Source: Pelagibius sp028280305 (GTDB lineage Bacteria > Pseudomonadota > Alphaproteobacteria > Kiloniellales > Kiloniellaceae). From it: a DNA stretch of 64,000 bases. Every line of letters starts with the position of its first letter. Within the stretch, counting starts at the first letter, position 1. Positions 16,981 through 25,842 of the stretch are shown piece after piece. The DNA lies in assembly GCF_965233615.1 (NCBI RefSeq), contig NZ_OZ247495.1, one strand, 5' to 3'. The translations under genes were made by a program, and so were the position numbers. Below the pieces are notes generated by a model. It worked only from the letters and a program-made list of their open reading frames with translations, did not search any database and was not told where the DNA came from.

Positions 16981-18129
16981 ATGGCCCAACCCCCGAAGCG
17001 GTTTCCGCGCAACGACATCATGTCGCTGACGGCAGGGACGCCGCGCTATGACCTCGCCGAAAGCATCGGGCCGGACCTGCTGCTGCGCGAACTGCTGAAT
17101 CCGGCCGAAGATGGGGACATGGCCGAACTCGCGCTCAGCTACGGCACCACGGCGGGCGACCCCGCCCTGCGGAAGACGCTTGCGGAAAGCCACGGCGTCG
17201 ATGCGGACGACGTGGTGATCACCGTCGGCGGCATGCAGGCGCTGTTTCTCATCGCCTTCATTCTCTGCCGTCCGGGCGACAAGGTCGTCACCACGGCGCC
17301 GCTGTTTCCCAACGCCCGCAATACCCTGGTGTCGGTGGGCGCGGAGATAACCGACCTGCCGCTCTCTTTCGATAACGGCTATCGCCTCGACCTGGAGGCG
17401 CTGCGCCGCAGTCTCTCGGCGGAAACGAAACTGGTTGCCCTGGCCACGCCGCAGAACCCCTCCGGCGTCGCCGTCCCGCAGAAGACGATACGGGAAATCC
17501 TGGCGCTGATGGCGGTGGCCTCGCCCGATGCCTATCTTCTGGTTGACGAAACCTACCGGGAAGCGGCTTACGGCGATGAGCCGGTGACACCCAGCATGGC
17601 CCCTTTGGATCCGCGGATCGTTTCCTGTGCGTCTTTGTCCAAGTGTCATGGCGCGCCGGGCCTGCGCCTGGGTTGGGCGATCACCCGCGATGCCGCCCTG
17701 CGCGAACAACTGCTGCTCGGCAAGTTCACCACGGTGATCGCCTGTTCGCGTGCCGACGAGGCCCTGGCCCTGCGCGTTCTGCAGCGCAGCGATGCGATTA
17801 TCGGCGCAAGGCGCGTGCAGTTGTACAAAGGCTTGGCGAAGACCGCGGCCTGGGTTGCCGAGCATAGCGATTTCGTCGATTGGATTCGCCCGGATGCCGG
17901 CGCCCTCTGTTGTATCCGCCTCAAGCCTGAAGTCTTCGATGACGCCGCCGTCGCGCGCTTCTACGATGGCCTTGCCGGTCGGGACGTGCGCGTTGCCGAT
18001 GGCCGCTGGTTCGGCGACGAGGCGCGGGTTTTCCGTCTCGGTTTCGGGCTGCTTTCGATGGCGGAGCTGGAGGCCGGGCTTGCCGCCGTCTCGACCACGC
18101 TGCGCCTTGCGGTGAGGGACGCCGCATAG
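16981..18129 (+). CDS. PLP-dependent class I/II aminotransferase
   Basis: The 382-residue enzyme is a fold-type I aminotransferase: ALSYGTTAGDPALRKTL, GGMQALFL, TPQNPSGVAVP, LVDETYREAAYG and the PLP lysine in SLSKCHGAPGLRLGW. The GAPGLR context is usual for aspartate/alanine-type enzymes, but the amino donor cannot be read. It is divergent from the MocR regulator and presumably under its control. Confidence 0.88.
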   Translation: MAQPPKRFPRNDIMSLTAGTPRYDLAESIGPDLLLRELLNPAEDGDMAELALSYGTTAGDPALRKTLAESHGVDADDVVITVGGMQALFLIAFILCRPGDKVVTTAPLFPNARNTLVSVGAEITDLPLSFDNGYRLDLEALRRSLSAETKLVALATPQNPSGVAVPQKTIREILALMAVASPDAYLLVDETYREAAYGDEPVTPSMAPLDPRIVSCASLSKCHGAPGLRLGWAITRDAALREQLLLGKFTTVIACSRADEALALRVLQRSDAIIGARRVQLYKGLAKTAAWVAEHSDFVDWIRPDAGALCCIRLKPEVFDDAAVARFYDGLAGRDVRVADGRWFGDEARVFRLGFGLLSMAELEAGLAAVSTTLRLAVRDAA

Positions 18130-18256
18130 AGGCAGCACAAGATTCGGATATCTTCCGGGCGGGCGCTGTCTCTAGTTTCCGATGACCGGCTGGCGATGTC
18201 CGCCGCTGCCCGGCCGGTCTTCGTTGCCTCCCGCGCCCCCCGACGGAGATTCCGTA

Positions 18257-18664
18257 ATGACCGTGAGCATCCCCCTTTCCATCACCCCCCTCTCGGCGGC
18301 CCGCGATGCCGTGGTGGCGGCGTTGGCCGACGGCACCGCCCCCGGCGGCCTGCCCGCCGCCCAGTTGCTCGAACGGGCAAGCCTGAAACTCTATTTCTAC
18401 GAACCGCGCGGCATCGACCATCAGCCGCCCCATGAACAAGACGAGGTCTATGTCGTGGTCAGCGGCTCCGGCACCTTCGCCGTCGGCGCCAGCGAAGAGA
18501 CCCTGCAGCGCCGGCCCTTCGGACCCGGTGACGCGATCTTCGTACCCGCCGGGGCGATCCACCGCTTCGAAGACTTCACCGACGACTTCGGCACCTGGGT
18601 GATGATGTACGGCCCGGAGGGCGGTGAGTTGCCGGAACCAGCCCTCGGTCTGACGCCGCACTGA
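18257..18664 (+). CDS. Cupin-domain protein
   Basis: The ATG at 18257 is chosen: GGAG lies about 9 bases upstream, and 25 low-quality residues of a longer frame are excluded. The 135-residue product is a single small cupin barrel with metal ligands in HQPPHEQDEVYVVVSGSG (His, His, Glu) and a second motif PAGAIHRFEDF (His). Such single cupins serve as dioxygenases, isomerases or sensors. It follows the aminotransferase by about 130 bp on the same strand and may share its pathway. Confidence 0.82.
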   Translation: MTVSIPLSITPLSAARDAVVAALADGTAPGGLPAAQLLERASLKLYFYEPRGIDHQPPHEQDEVYVVVSGSGTFAVGASEETLQRRPFGPGDAIFVPAGAIHRFEDFTDDFGTWVMMYGPEGGELPEPALGLTPH

Positions 18665-18704
18665 GGGCCCATTCCCGGCCGGTATTCGTGTTAGCCTGCA
18701 CGGC

Positions 18705-19187
18705 ATGGCGAACACGGCACAGAGTGTTATCGACGTCCTCAGTCGGCTGCACCGGGCAGGCTTGTCCTGCCTGCTGTTCGGCGGCTGGGCGGAAGAAGCT
18801 TTGGGTCTGGCGCCGCCACGGCAACATCGTGACATCGACCTGCTGTTGACGGCGGATGGTTTTGGCGTACTTGACCGACTGCTCAGGACCGGTCCGCTGC
18901 TTGACGAGATCGCGGGTAAACGCTTCGCCCATAAACGTGCTTTCCTCTTCGAAGACGTCATGGTGGAAGCAACCCTGGTTCAGCGGGACGGCGCGGGTCG
19001 ACGGACTCTGTTCTGGGGTGATGTTCCTTTCGACTGGTTGTCGCCCCTGGCCGAGGACGGCGCTTTGGGCGGGCAGGCGGTGGCCTGTGCTTCGCGCAGC
19101 AATCTGCGGCACTATCGCGAGAGGCACCGCGCGACCGAACCCTGGCGCTGGCGCGATGACGCCTCTCTCGTGGCGCCTGCCGGTTAG
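18705..19187 (+). CDS. Nucleotidyltransferase-fold protein (aminoglycoside/lincosamide NTase-like)
   Basis: The 160-residue product shows the polymerase-beta-like nucleotidyltransferase signature: LFGGWAEEALGL followed by HRDIDLLL, with a later acidic strand (VMVEATLVQ). It resembles small lincosamide/aminoglycoside adenylyltransferase-like proteins, many of which have no known substrate. GC content and arrangement look native. Resistance function should not be assumed. Confidence 0.75.
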   Translation: MANTAQSVIDVLSRLHRAGLSCLLFGGWAEEALGLAPPRQHRDIDLLLTADGFGVLDRLLRTGPLLDEIAGKRFAHKRAFLFEDVMVEATLVQRDGAGRRTLFWGDVPFDWLSPLAEDGALGGQAVACASRSNLRHYRERHRATEPWRWRDDASLVAPAG

Positions 19188-19259
19188 CGGGGAGACGCAA
19201 AGCCTGTTCCAGGCAACCCCAACCTTGCTCGTGAGAGACGTCCGTGACAGGGTTTCAGA

Positions 19260-19886
19260 ATGCTTGGTGACATAAACCTTCCCCTCATTCTGCTGGCGGC
19301 ATTGATTGCCAGTTGCAGCCCCGGCCCGGCGACCCTGGCCATCGCCGGTACCTCGATGAGTGCCGGGCGCGGCTACGGCCTCGTCCTGGCCTCCGGTATC
19401 ACCACGGGGTCCCTGACTTGGTCGGTCGGCGCGGCCCTGGGACTGGGGGCGGTGATGCTGGCCAATGCCTGGGCTTTTGAGATGATCCGATATCTCGGCG
19501 CCTGCTATCTGCTGTTCCTGGCTTACAAGTCCGCACGCGCGGCGATGACGTCGGGCGATCTGCCGGCCCGGCGTCTGTCGACGCCGACGCTGCGGAGCGC
19601 TTATGGCAAGGGTTTGGCGCTGCACCTGACCAATCCCAAGGCGATCCTGTTTTTCGGTTCGCTCTTTGCTGTCGGGGTGCCGCCGGGCTCGCCGCCGGAA
19701 GCTTTGATCATGGTGATTCTCGCCGTCGGCCTGCAGAGCGCCCTGGTGTTCCATGGCTACGCCCTGCTGTTCTCCAGCCCGCCGATGATGACCGGTTACA
19801 TGAAACTGCGCCGCTGGTTCGAGGCCGTTTTTGCGGTGGCCTTCGGCGCTGCCGGGGTCAAGATCCTTACCACGCGCCTGGACTGA
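19260..19886 (+). CDS. LysE-family amino-acid exporter
   Basis: A 208-residue inner-membrane protein with about six hydrophobic segments and the LysE/RhtB signature near the start (SCSPGPATLAIAGTSMSAGRGYG) plus HLTNPKAILFFGSLF in the middle. The family exports amino acids or homoserine-like compounds with proton exchange. Its substrate is unknown. It converges on the S4 gene, only 7 bp apart, with no obvious terminator between them. Confidence 0.88.
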   Translation: MLGDINLPLILLAALIASCSPGPATLAIAGTSMSAGRGYGLVLASGITTGSLTWSVGAALGLGAVMLANAWAFEMIRYLGACYLLFLAYKSARAAMTSGDLPARRLSTPTLRSAYGKGLALHLTNPKAILFFGSLFAVGVPPGSPPEALIMVILAVGLQSALVFHGYALLFSSPPMMTGYMKLRRWFEAVFAVAFGAAGVKILTTRLD

Positions 19887-19893
19887 ACGGGGC

Positions 19894-20295
19894 TCACTCG
19901 GTTTCGCGCAGGCGGTCGAGATCGCGGCGCTCGCGCTTGGTTGGGCGCCCGGCGCCGGGCTCGCGCAGCGCCACTTTCTCCGTTGCCGAGGGGGTACCCC
20001 TGGGCAGGCGGCTTTCGGCGTCGGGCGGCTTCAGATCTTCATAGAGCGCCTGGGCCTCGCTGGCCGGGCCGCGGCGTTCGGCCAGGGCGAGAACCTTCAC
20101 CACCCGGATGTGGCGCGCCTGGGGAAAGGTCAGCACGTCGCCGACCCTGACCTTGGTGTGCGGCTTCACGACGCCTTGGCCGGAAAGGCGCAGCTTGCCC
20201 GCCTGGCAGACCTTGCCGGCCAGGCTGCGGGTCTTGAAGAAACGCGCGTACCACAGCCACTTGTCGGCGCGAAGTCCCCCATCGGTTTCGCTCAT
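19894..20295 (-). CDS. S4-domain RNA-binding protein (HslR/Hsp15-like)
   Basis: The 133-residue protein begins with an S4 fold (LRADKWLWYARFFKTRSLAGKVCQAGKLRLSGQ, about 8-45) and ends in a basic tail (RPTKRERRDLDRL). Hsp15/HslR binds stalled 50S subunits carrying nascent chains. It lies 30 bp downstream of the SUV3-like helicase on the same strand, a pairing that recurs in alphaproteobacteria and suggests joint RNA work. Confidence 0.9.
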   Translation of the reverse strand: MSETDGGLRADKWLWYARFFKTRSLAGKVCQAGKLRLSGQGVVKPHTKVRVGDVLTFPQARHIRVVKVLALAERRGPASEAQALYEDLKPPDAESRLPRGTPSATEKVALREPGAGRPTKRERRDLDRLRETE

Positions 20296-20325
20296 GGGTC
20301 GGCCTCGCTCATGCGGCGGCCATCT

Positions 20326-22944
20326 TCAATCTCCCCCCGGAACAAGGTCGCGCAGAACGGCAAAGGGGGAATCGGCGTAGCGCTTCTCATCCATCTGTTT
20401 CTTTCGCGTCGGCTTCTTGCCGCGTTTCCGCGGCCGTTTGGCCGGCTTGTCCGATCTATCCTGTATGGGCGTTGCGTCCTTGGCGTCGCGTTTTTTGGGT
20501 CTGCTGCCCTTGCGGCTGTAGTGGACGATGCCCTCGCTGTCGCGCTGCCGGCGATAGCCGAGGGCGAAGAGCAGGGCCGCCATGTCGGCCTCGTCGGACT
20601 CCGCCAGCTTGCAGAGTTCGGGGCTGAGGGCGAGCGATCCGCTCTCGGCGGCGAGGCGATGGGTTTCCCGCGCCAGCCGCTCCAGAACGTCGGCGCGCGC
20701 GGCGAAGGGCGCGCCGCTGCGGCGGGTGATCAGGCGAAAGCCGAGGGCGTGACAGAAGCTCTCGGCTTTGTCTTTTGGCAGGCCAAGGTCCGTCAGATCG
20801 AAAGTCTTGGCGCCGCGCGGTGGCAGCGCCGGCTGATCGCAACCGGCCCGCACGGACCAGAGACGCGCGCGCAAGGCCAGCATGCGTTCCTGTTGAAGGC
20901 GCGGCAGGAAGAGGCTGGCGGCGCCGAGGCGCAGCCCCAGGGCGGCCAGGGTCTTGCGGTCGGCCTTGGTCAAGAGCGCGATCTGGGCCGAGAGCGGGCG
21001 GCGCGGCAGGGTGCCCAGCGCCTCGACCAACTGGAACAGCAGGCCGCGCCCGGGGGCGGAGAGTTCCGCCTGCTGCGCCTCGATCAGCGGCTTCAGGGTG
21101 GCGCCGATGTGGCGCGCCAGCCAGAGACTGCAGCGCTTGCGCAGACGCTCGCGCGCCGGGCCGTCGAGGAAATCGCTGTGCAGCACCTCGATGCGCGGCG
21201 TCAGCACCGTATCGCCGGGCTGCAGGCGGGCGATCGGCGTGCCGCGCCAGGTGATCCTGTTTTCGGCGAGGGCGAAAGCGCCATCGTTGTCCTGTTCCAG
21301 TTGTTTGATGCGCCGCGGGATCTCCCCCACCAGGGCGCGGCGGGCGGCGGCCAGCAGAGGCCGCGCGTCATCGCCCTTGGCTTCCTCGTCCAGCTCGAAG
21401 CGGAAGCCGGCGAAACGTCCGACGAATTCGCCCTCCACTACCACCTCTCCGTTCTTGCGCACCGCGCCGATCAGTTCGCCGTCGCCGCGCAGGCGGCGCA
21501 CCAGAACCGCCGCCCGGCGGTCGACGAAGCGCTGGGTCAACTGCTCGTGCAGGGCATCGGAAAGGGCGTCTTCGATGGCGCGGGCGCGCGCCTGCCAGTG
21601 CTCGACGTCGTCCAGCCAGTCGCCGCGGTGGGTGATGTAGGTCCAGGTACGGATGTGGGCGAGCCGCGCCGTCAACTGGTCGATGTCACCGTCGCAACGC
21701 TCCAGCCGGGCAAGCTGCGCGGCCACCCAGCTCTCCGGCAGGCGGCGGTCGTTGCTCATCAGCCTGACGTAGATCTGGGCCAGCAGCTGGGCGTGATGGT
21801 CCGAGAGAATCTTTCGGAAGTCCGGCACCTGGCAGACCTCCCACAACAGGGCGACGGACTCCGGCGTCGTGGCCAGGGCGGCGATCTCCGCCTCCTTGGC
21901 GAGGGTCGCCAGGGCGGTCTGGTCGTCGGCCTGCTGGGCCAGCAGCAGTTCGGGGCGCGGCGGGCGGCGGTCGAGGCTTTTCAGCAGCGCGGCGGGATCA
22001 CTGAAATCAAGCTCCGGGTTGCGCCAGTGGAGGAAGGACAGCGGCGGAAAGACGTGGTTCTCCACCGCCTCCACCAGGCTGTCGCTGAGGGGACCGATCT
22101 CCGTTGTCGTGCCGAAGGTGCCGTCGTTCATGTGACGCCCGGCGCGGCCGGCGATCTGGGCAACCTCCGGCGCCGTCAGGCGGCGCTGGCCGCGGCCGTC
22201 GAACTTGCGCAGCTTGGCAAAGGCGACGTGGTCGAGGTTCAGGTTCAGGCCCATGCCGATGGCGTCGGTGGCGACGAGGTAGTCGACCTCCCCGGCCTCG
22301 AACATCGCCACCTGGGCGTTGCGGGTACGCGGGCTCAGCGCCCCCAGCACCACCGCGGTGCCGCCGCGCTGGCGGCGCAGCAACTCGGCGGTGGCATAAA
22401 CCTCGGAGGCGGAGAAAGCGACCACGGCGGAGCGCGGCGGCAGGCGGGTCAGCTTCTGCGGGCCGGTGTAGCTGAGGGTGGAAAAGCGCGGGCGGGTGAT
22501 GAACTCCGCCTCCGGCACCAGCTTCTGCAGCACCGGGCGGATCGCCTCGGCGCCGAGGAACATGGTCTCGGCAAAGCCGCGGGCATGGAGCAGTCGGTCG
22601 GTGAAGACATGGCCGCGCTCCGGATCGGCGCAGAGCTGGATCTCGTCGACGGCCAGGAAGGAAACCGGGCGGTCCACCGGCATGGACTCCACCGTGCAGC
22701 AGAAGTAGCGCGCCGAGGGCGGCACGATCTTTTCCTCGCCGGTCACCAGGGCGACCTGGGCGGCGCCCTTCGCCTGGGCGATGCGCTCATAGTTCTCCCG
22801 CGCCAGCAGGCGCAAGGGGAAGCCGATCATGCCGCTGGCGTGGCCCAGCATGCGGTCGATGGCCAGATAGGTCTTGCCGGTGTTGGTCGGCCCCAGGACG
22901 GCCGTGATCTGCGCCTTTTCCTGGACCTGCGCAAAGAGCGACAT
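20326..22944 (-). CDS. SUV3-like ATP-dependent RNA helicase
   Basis: I begin at 22944 (MSLFAQVQEKAQ...), because SUV3-like proteins start shortly before the Walker A motif GPTNTGKT (residues 18-25); an ATG at 22980 adds 12 residues. Other motifs are VDEIQ (motif II), TDAIGMGLNL (motif V) and QIAGRAGR (motif VI), all as in mitochondrial SUV3. Bacterial homologues are thought to unwind RNA for degradation. The C-terminus carries an extra Lys/Arg-rich tail (KKRDAKDATP ... KRPRKRGKKPTRKK) that may bind RNA. It precedes the S4 gene in an apparent operon. Confidence 0.9.
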   Translation of the reverse strand: MSLFAQVQEKAQITAVLGPTNTGKTYLAIDRMLGHASGMIGFPLRLLARENYERIAQAKGAAQVALVTGEEKIVPPSARYFCCTVESMPVDRPVSFLAVDEIQLCADPERGHVFTDRLLHARGFAETMFLGAEAIRPVLQKLVPEAEFITRPRFSTLSYTGPQKLTRLPPRSAVVAFSASEVYATAELLRRQRGGTAVVLGALSPRTRNAQVAMFEAGEVDYLVATDAIGMGLNLNLDHVAFAKLRKFDGRGQRRLTAPEVAQIAGRAGRHMNDGTFGTTTEIGPLSDSLVEAVENHVFPPLSFLHWRNPELDFSDPAALLKSLDRRPPRPELLLAQQADDQTALATLAKEAEIAALATTPESVALLWEVCQVPDFRKILSDHHAQLLAQIYVRLMSNDRRLPESWVAAQLARLERCDGDIDQLTARLAHIRTWTYITHRGDWLDDVEHWQARARAIEDALSDALHEQLTQRFVDRRAAVLVRRLRGDGELIGAVRKNGEVVVEGEFVGRFAGFRFELDEEAKGDDARPLLAAARRALVGEIPRRIKQLEQDNDGAFALAENRITWRGTPIARLQPGDTVLTPRIEVLHSDFLDGPARERLRKRCSLWLARHIGATLKPLIEAQQAELSAPGRGLLFQLVEALGTLPRRPLSAQIALLTKADRKTLAALGLRLGAASLFLPRLQQERMLALRARLWSVRAGCDQPALPPRGAKTFDLTDLGLPKDKAESFCHALGFRLITRRSGAPFAARADVLERLARETHRLAAESGSLALSPELCKLAESDEADMAALLFALGYRRQRDSEGIVHYSRKGSRPKKRDAKDATPIQDRSDKPAKRPRKRGKKPTRKKQMDEKRYADSPFAVLRDLVPGGD

Positions 22945-23016
22945 AGCCTTCAGAATCGGGACTTCCCAGGCCCATTGCAAGCTTTCCCTGGCTGTCCAGC
23001 CGGGCGAAAAGGAGGG

Positions 23017-23790
23017 TCAGGCTTTCGCCGAGGGACCGGTCAGCGGCACGAAGGCGACGGGCAGTAGGACTTTTTCCCTCAAGCGGCCGTCGGCGGCCTT
23101 GTCGATGCGGACCAGGGCCTGCTGCGGGCCCAGCCAATGAGCCGGTCCCGGGGTTTCATCCTCCAGGGGAATGATCATGCGCCCACCCGGGGCGAGCTGC
23201 TCGATCAGGGCGCGGGGAATGTGCTCGGCGGCGGCGGTGACCAGGATGGCGTCGAAGGGCGCGGCCTCGGACCAGCCCGCCGCGCCGTCGCCCTGGCGGC
23301 AATGGACCTTGGCATAGCCCAAGTCCTTCAGGCGCGCCGCGGCCTGCTTCGCCAGGGCGGGGATCACCTCCAGGGTGAAAACCTCGGCCCCCAGTTCGGC
23401 CAGCACGGCGGCCTGATAGCCGCAGCCGGTGCCGACCTCCAGCACGCGGTCGCCCGCTTTCACCCCGGCCTGGTCGCTCATCGCCGCGACGATGAAGGGC
23501 TGGGAGATGGTCTGGCGTTCGCCGATCGGCAGCGGCCGGTTCTCGTAGGCGGCGGCTTGCTCCATCATCGGCACGAAGCGGTGGCGTGGCACTCTCGCCA
23601 AGGCGTCCAGCACCTTTTTGTTCAGGCCGCGCTTGCCGAGCCAGTCGGCCACCGCCGCCGCCTCTTCCACCACGGCCGCGACCATGGCGGCCCTCTCGGT
23701 CGATCGCTCGGCGGCTGTTTCTTCTGGCTGGGTTTCGTCGTCCGACACGCTGGCAGGCCGCCGTGTTTTGGAGAGGGGGCTTGCAGTCAT
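23017..23790 (-). CDS. pcm: Protein-L-isoaspartate O-methyltransferase
   Basis: The 257-residue cytoplasmic enzyme repairs isoaspartyl residues in aged proteins using SAM. Typical features are RHRFVPMMEQAAAYENRPLPIGERQTISQPFIVA (substrate region) and VLEVGTGCGYQAAVLAEL (SAM motif I). About 40 residues at the N-terminus precede the conserved core and look disordered. It is head-to-head with htpG and runs with the SUV3 and S4 genes on the minus strand. Confidence 0.93.
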   Translation of the reverse strand: MTASPLSKTRRPASVSDDETQPEETAAERSTERAAMVAAVVEEAAAVADWLGKRGLNKKVLDALARVPRHRFVPMMEQAAAYENRPLPIGERQTISQPFIVAAMSDQAGVKAGDRVLEVGTGCGYQAAVLAELGAEVFTLEVIPALAKQAAARLKDLGYAKVHCRQGDGAAGWSEAAPFDAILVTAAAEHIPRALIEQLAPGGRMIIPLEDETPGPAHWLGPQQALVRIDKAADGRLREKVLLPVAFVPLTGPSAKA

Positions 23791-23825
23791 TATAGTTTGC
23801 GCACATATCTCACGGCGATCCCGTT

Positions 23826-23853
23826 CTTGCGGACCGCGGAGAAGGGGCCATAT
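23826..23853 (+). promoter_or_regulatory. Candidate heat-shock (sigma-32) promoter for htpG
   Basis: CTTGCGG (23826-23832), a 13-base spacer and GGCCATAT (23846-23853) resemble the sigma-32 consensus CTTGAAA-N11-14-CCCCATNT. They lie about 35 bp before the htpG start. htpG is a classic RpoH target, and an RpoH-like gene is in this window. The match is partial. Confidence 0.45.
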
Positions 23854-23887
23854 CCATGAAAAACAAGCATAAACGGATGTTTCGGTG

Positions 23888-25777
23888 ATGGCGCAGGAAG
23901 AAATGCAGTTTCAGGCGGAGGTCAGCCGCCTTCTCGATATCGTCGCCCACTCGCTTTATTCGGAGAAGGAGATCTTCCTCAGGGAACTGATTTCCAACGC
24001 CTCCGATGCCTGCGACCGGCTGCGCTACGCGGCCCTCACCCAGCCCGAGCTGATGAAAGACGAGAGCAGCTTCGCCATCCGCCTGAAGGTCGACCCCACG
24101 GCCAAGACCCTCTCCATCGCGGACAACGGCATCGGCATGGCCCGTCAGGACCTGATCGACAACCTGGGCACCATCGCGCGCTCCGGCACCGCCGCTTTCG
24201 TCGAGCAACTGGAAAGCAAGCCGGAGGGCAGCAGCCTGATCGGCCAGTTCGGCGTCGGCTTCTATTCCGCCTTCATGGTCGCCAAGCAAGTCGAGGTCTC
24301 GACCCGCAAGGCCGGGGAGGCCGAAGGCTGGCGCTGGACCTCAGACGGCCAGGGCGCCTTCACCATCGCCGAGGACGGCGAGGCCCCGGCGCGCGGCACC
24401 CGCATCGTGCTGCACCTGCGCGAAGGCGATGAAGAGTACATGGACCCCATGCGGATCCGTCAGATCGTCTCCACCTACTCCGATCACATCGCCGTGCCGG
24501 TGATTTTGGAATCGCGCAAGGAGGACGAGCCGGACCAGACCCTGAACGCCGCCTCGGCGCTTTGGACCCGTCCGAAGAGCGAGATCACCGAAGAGCAGTA
24601 CAAGGAATTCTATCACCACGTCGGCCACACCTTCGACGAGCCCTGGCTGCGCCTGCACTTCAAGGCCGAGGGCATGCTGGAATACACCGGCCTGCTGTTC
24701 ATTCCCTCGACCAAGCCCTTCGATCTTTTCCATCCGGACCGCAAGACCGGCATCAAGCTTTATGTGAAGCGCGTCTTCATCACAGACGACTGCAGCGAAC
24801 TGCTGCCGCCCTATCTGCGTTTCCTGCGCGGCATCGTCGACACCGAGGACCTGCCGCTGAACGTCAGCCGCGAGCTGCTGCAGAACAACCCGCGCCTCGC
24901 CAAGATCCGCACGGCTCTGACCAAGCGGATTCTGAGTGAGCTGAAGAAGAAAGCGGAGAAGGCGCCGGACGAATACGCGACCTTCTGGAACACCTTCGGC
25001 CCGGTCTTCAAGGAAGGTCTCTACGAAGACCAGGGGCAGCGCGAAGCCCTGCTGGAACTGGCGCGCTTTCGTTCCACTTCGGGAACGGAGCTGGTCTCGC
25101 TCGCCGACTACGTCAGCCGGATGAAACCGGGCCAGGATGCCATCTACACCATCACCGGCGGCGATCCGGAAGCCCTGGCCAAGAGCCCGCAGATCGAAGG
25201 CTTCGTCGCCAAGGGTATCGAAGTTCTGCTGCTCAGCGACGCGGTGGACGACTTCTGGCTGACCGCCATTCCTGACTACGACGGCAAGGCCTTCAAGTCG
25301 GTGACCCGCGGCGGCGCCGACCTGGAGAACATCGACAAGCCCGAGGGCGCGGACGAGAGCGACGAGAAGAAGGCCGATGAAACCAGTCCCGCGCTCGACG
25401 CTCTCATCGCCTTCGTGAAACTGACCCTGAAGGACAAGGTGAAGGACGTGCGGTCATCGGCGCGCCTGACCAGCAGCCCGGTCTGCCTGGTGGCCGACGA
25501 AGGCGACATGGACATGCACCTCGAACGCCTTCTGAAACAGCAGAACCAGCTCGAGCATTCCTCGGCGCGGATTCTGGAAATCAATCCCGACCATGCCCTG
25601 GTGAAAGCCCTGGCCGCGCAGGTCGGCAAGGAAGGCGGCGGCGCCGTCGTCGAAGACGCCGCTTGGCTGCTGCTCGATCAGGCGCTGATCATCGAGGGCG
25701 AACCTCTGCCCGATGCCGCTGCATTCTCGCGCCGGCTCTCCACCCTGGTGGAACGCGGCCTGCTCTCCGGCGGTTAG
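23888..25777 (+). CDS. htpG: Molecular chaperone HtpG (Hsp90)
   Basis: The start is the ATG at 23888 rather than the GTG three bases earlier. The 629-residue protein has the GHKL ATPase N-terminus (LRELISNASDACDRLR, IADNGIGM, GQFGVGFYSAFMV), the middle domain (LYVKRVFITDD, LPLNVSRELLQ) and a C-terminal dimerisation domain with DMDMHLERLL. It is full length. Hsp90 acts in the cytosol on late folding intermediates. A sigma-32-like promoter precedes it. Confidence 0.97.
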   Translation: MAQEEMQFQAEVSRLLDIVAHSLYSEKEIFLRELISNASDACDRLRYAALTQPELMKDESSFAIRLKVDPTAKTLSIADNGIGMARQDLIDNLGTIARSGTAAFVEQLESKPEGSSLIGQFGVGFYSAFMVAKQVEVSTRKAGEAEGWRWTSDGQGAFTIAEDGEAPARGTRIVLHLREGDEEYMDPMRIRQIVSTYSDHIAVPVILESRKEDEPDQTLNAASALWTRPKSEITEEQYKEFYHHVGHTFDEPWLRLHFKAEGMLEYTGLLFIPSTKPFDLFHPDRKTGIKLYVKRVFITDDCSELLPPYLRFLRGIVDTEDLPLNVSRELLQNNPRLAKIRTALTKRILSELKKKAEKAPDEYATFWNTFGPVFKEGLYEDQGQREALLELARFRSTSGTELVSLADYVSRMKPGQDAIYTITGGDPEALAKSPQIEGFVAKGIEVLLLSDAVDDFWLTAIPDYDGKAFKSVTRGGADLENIDKPEGADESDEKKADETSPALDALIAFVKLTLKDKVKDVRSSARLTSSPVCLVADEGDMDMHLERLLKQQNQLEHSSARILEINPDHALVKALAAQVGKEGGGAVVEDAAWLLLDQALIIEGEPLPDAAAFSRRLSTLVERGLLSGG

Positions 25778-25842
25778 GGTGTTGTTTGGCTGCCGGGATG
25801 AATTGATGCCTTGGTGTCACGCCGAACGCTGAGGATGCCGGG

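Noticed and set aside
18705..19187. Antibiotic-resistance nucleotidyltransferase
   Set aside because: Only the general fold motif is present; no resistance subfamily signature or mobile context.
19831..23067. Long plus-strand ORF of 1078 codons
   Set aside because: It lies opposite the SUV3-like and S4 genes, and its sequence is rich in Gly, Ala, Gln and Arg without motifs. It is a shadow frame.
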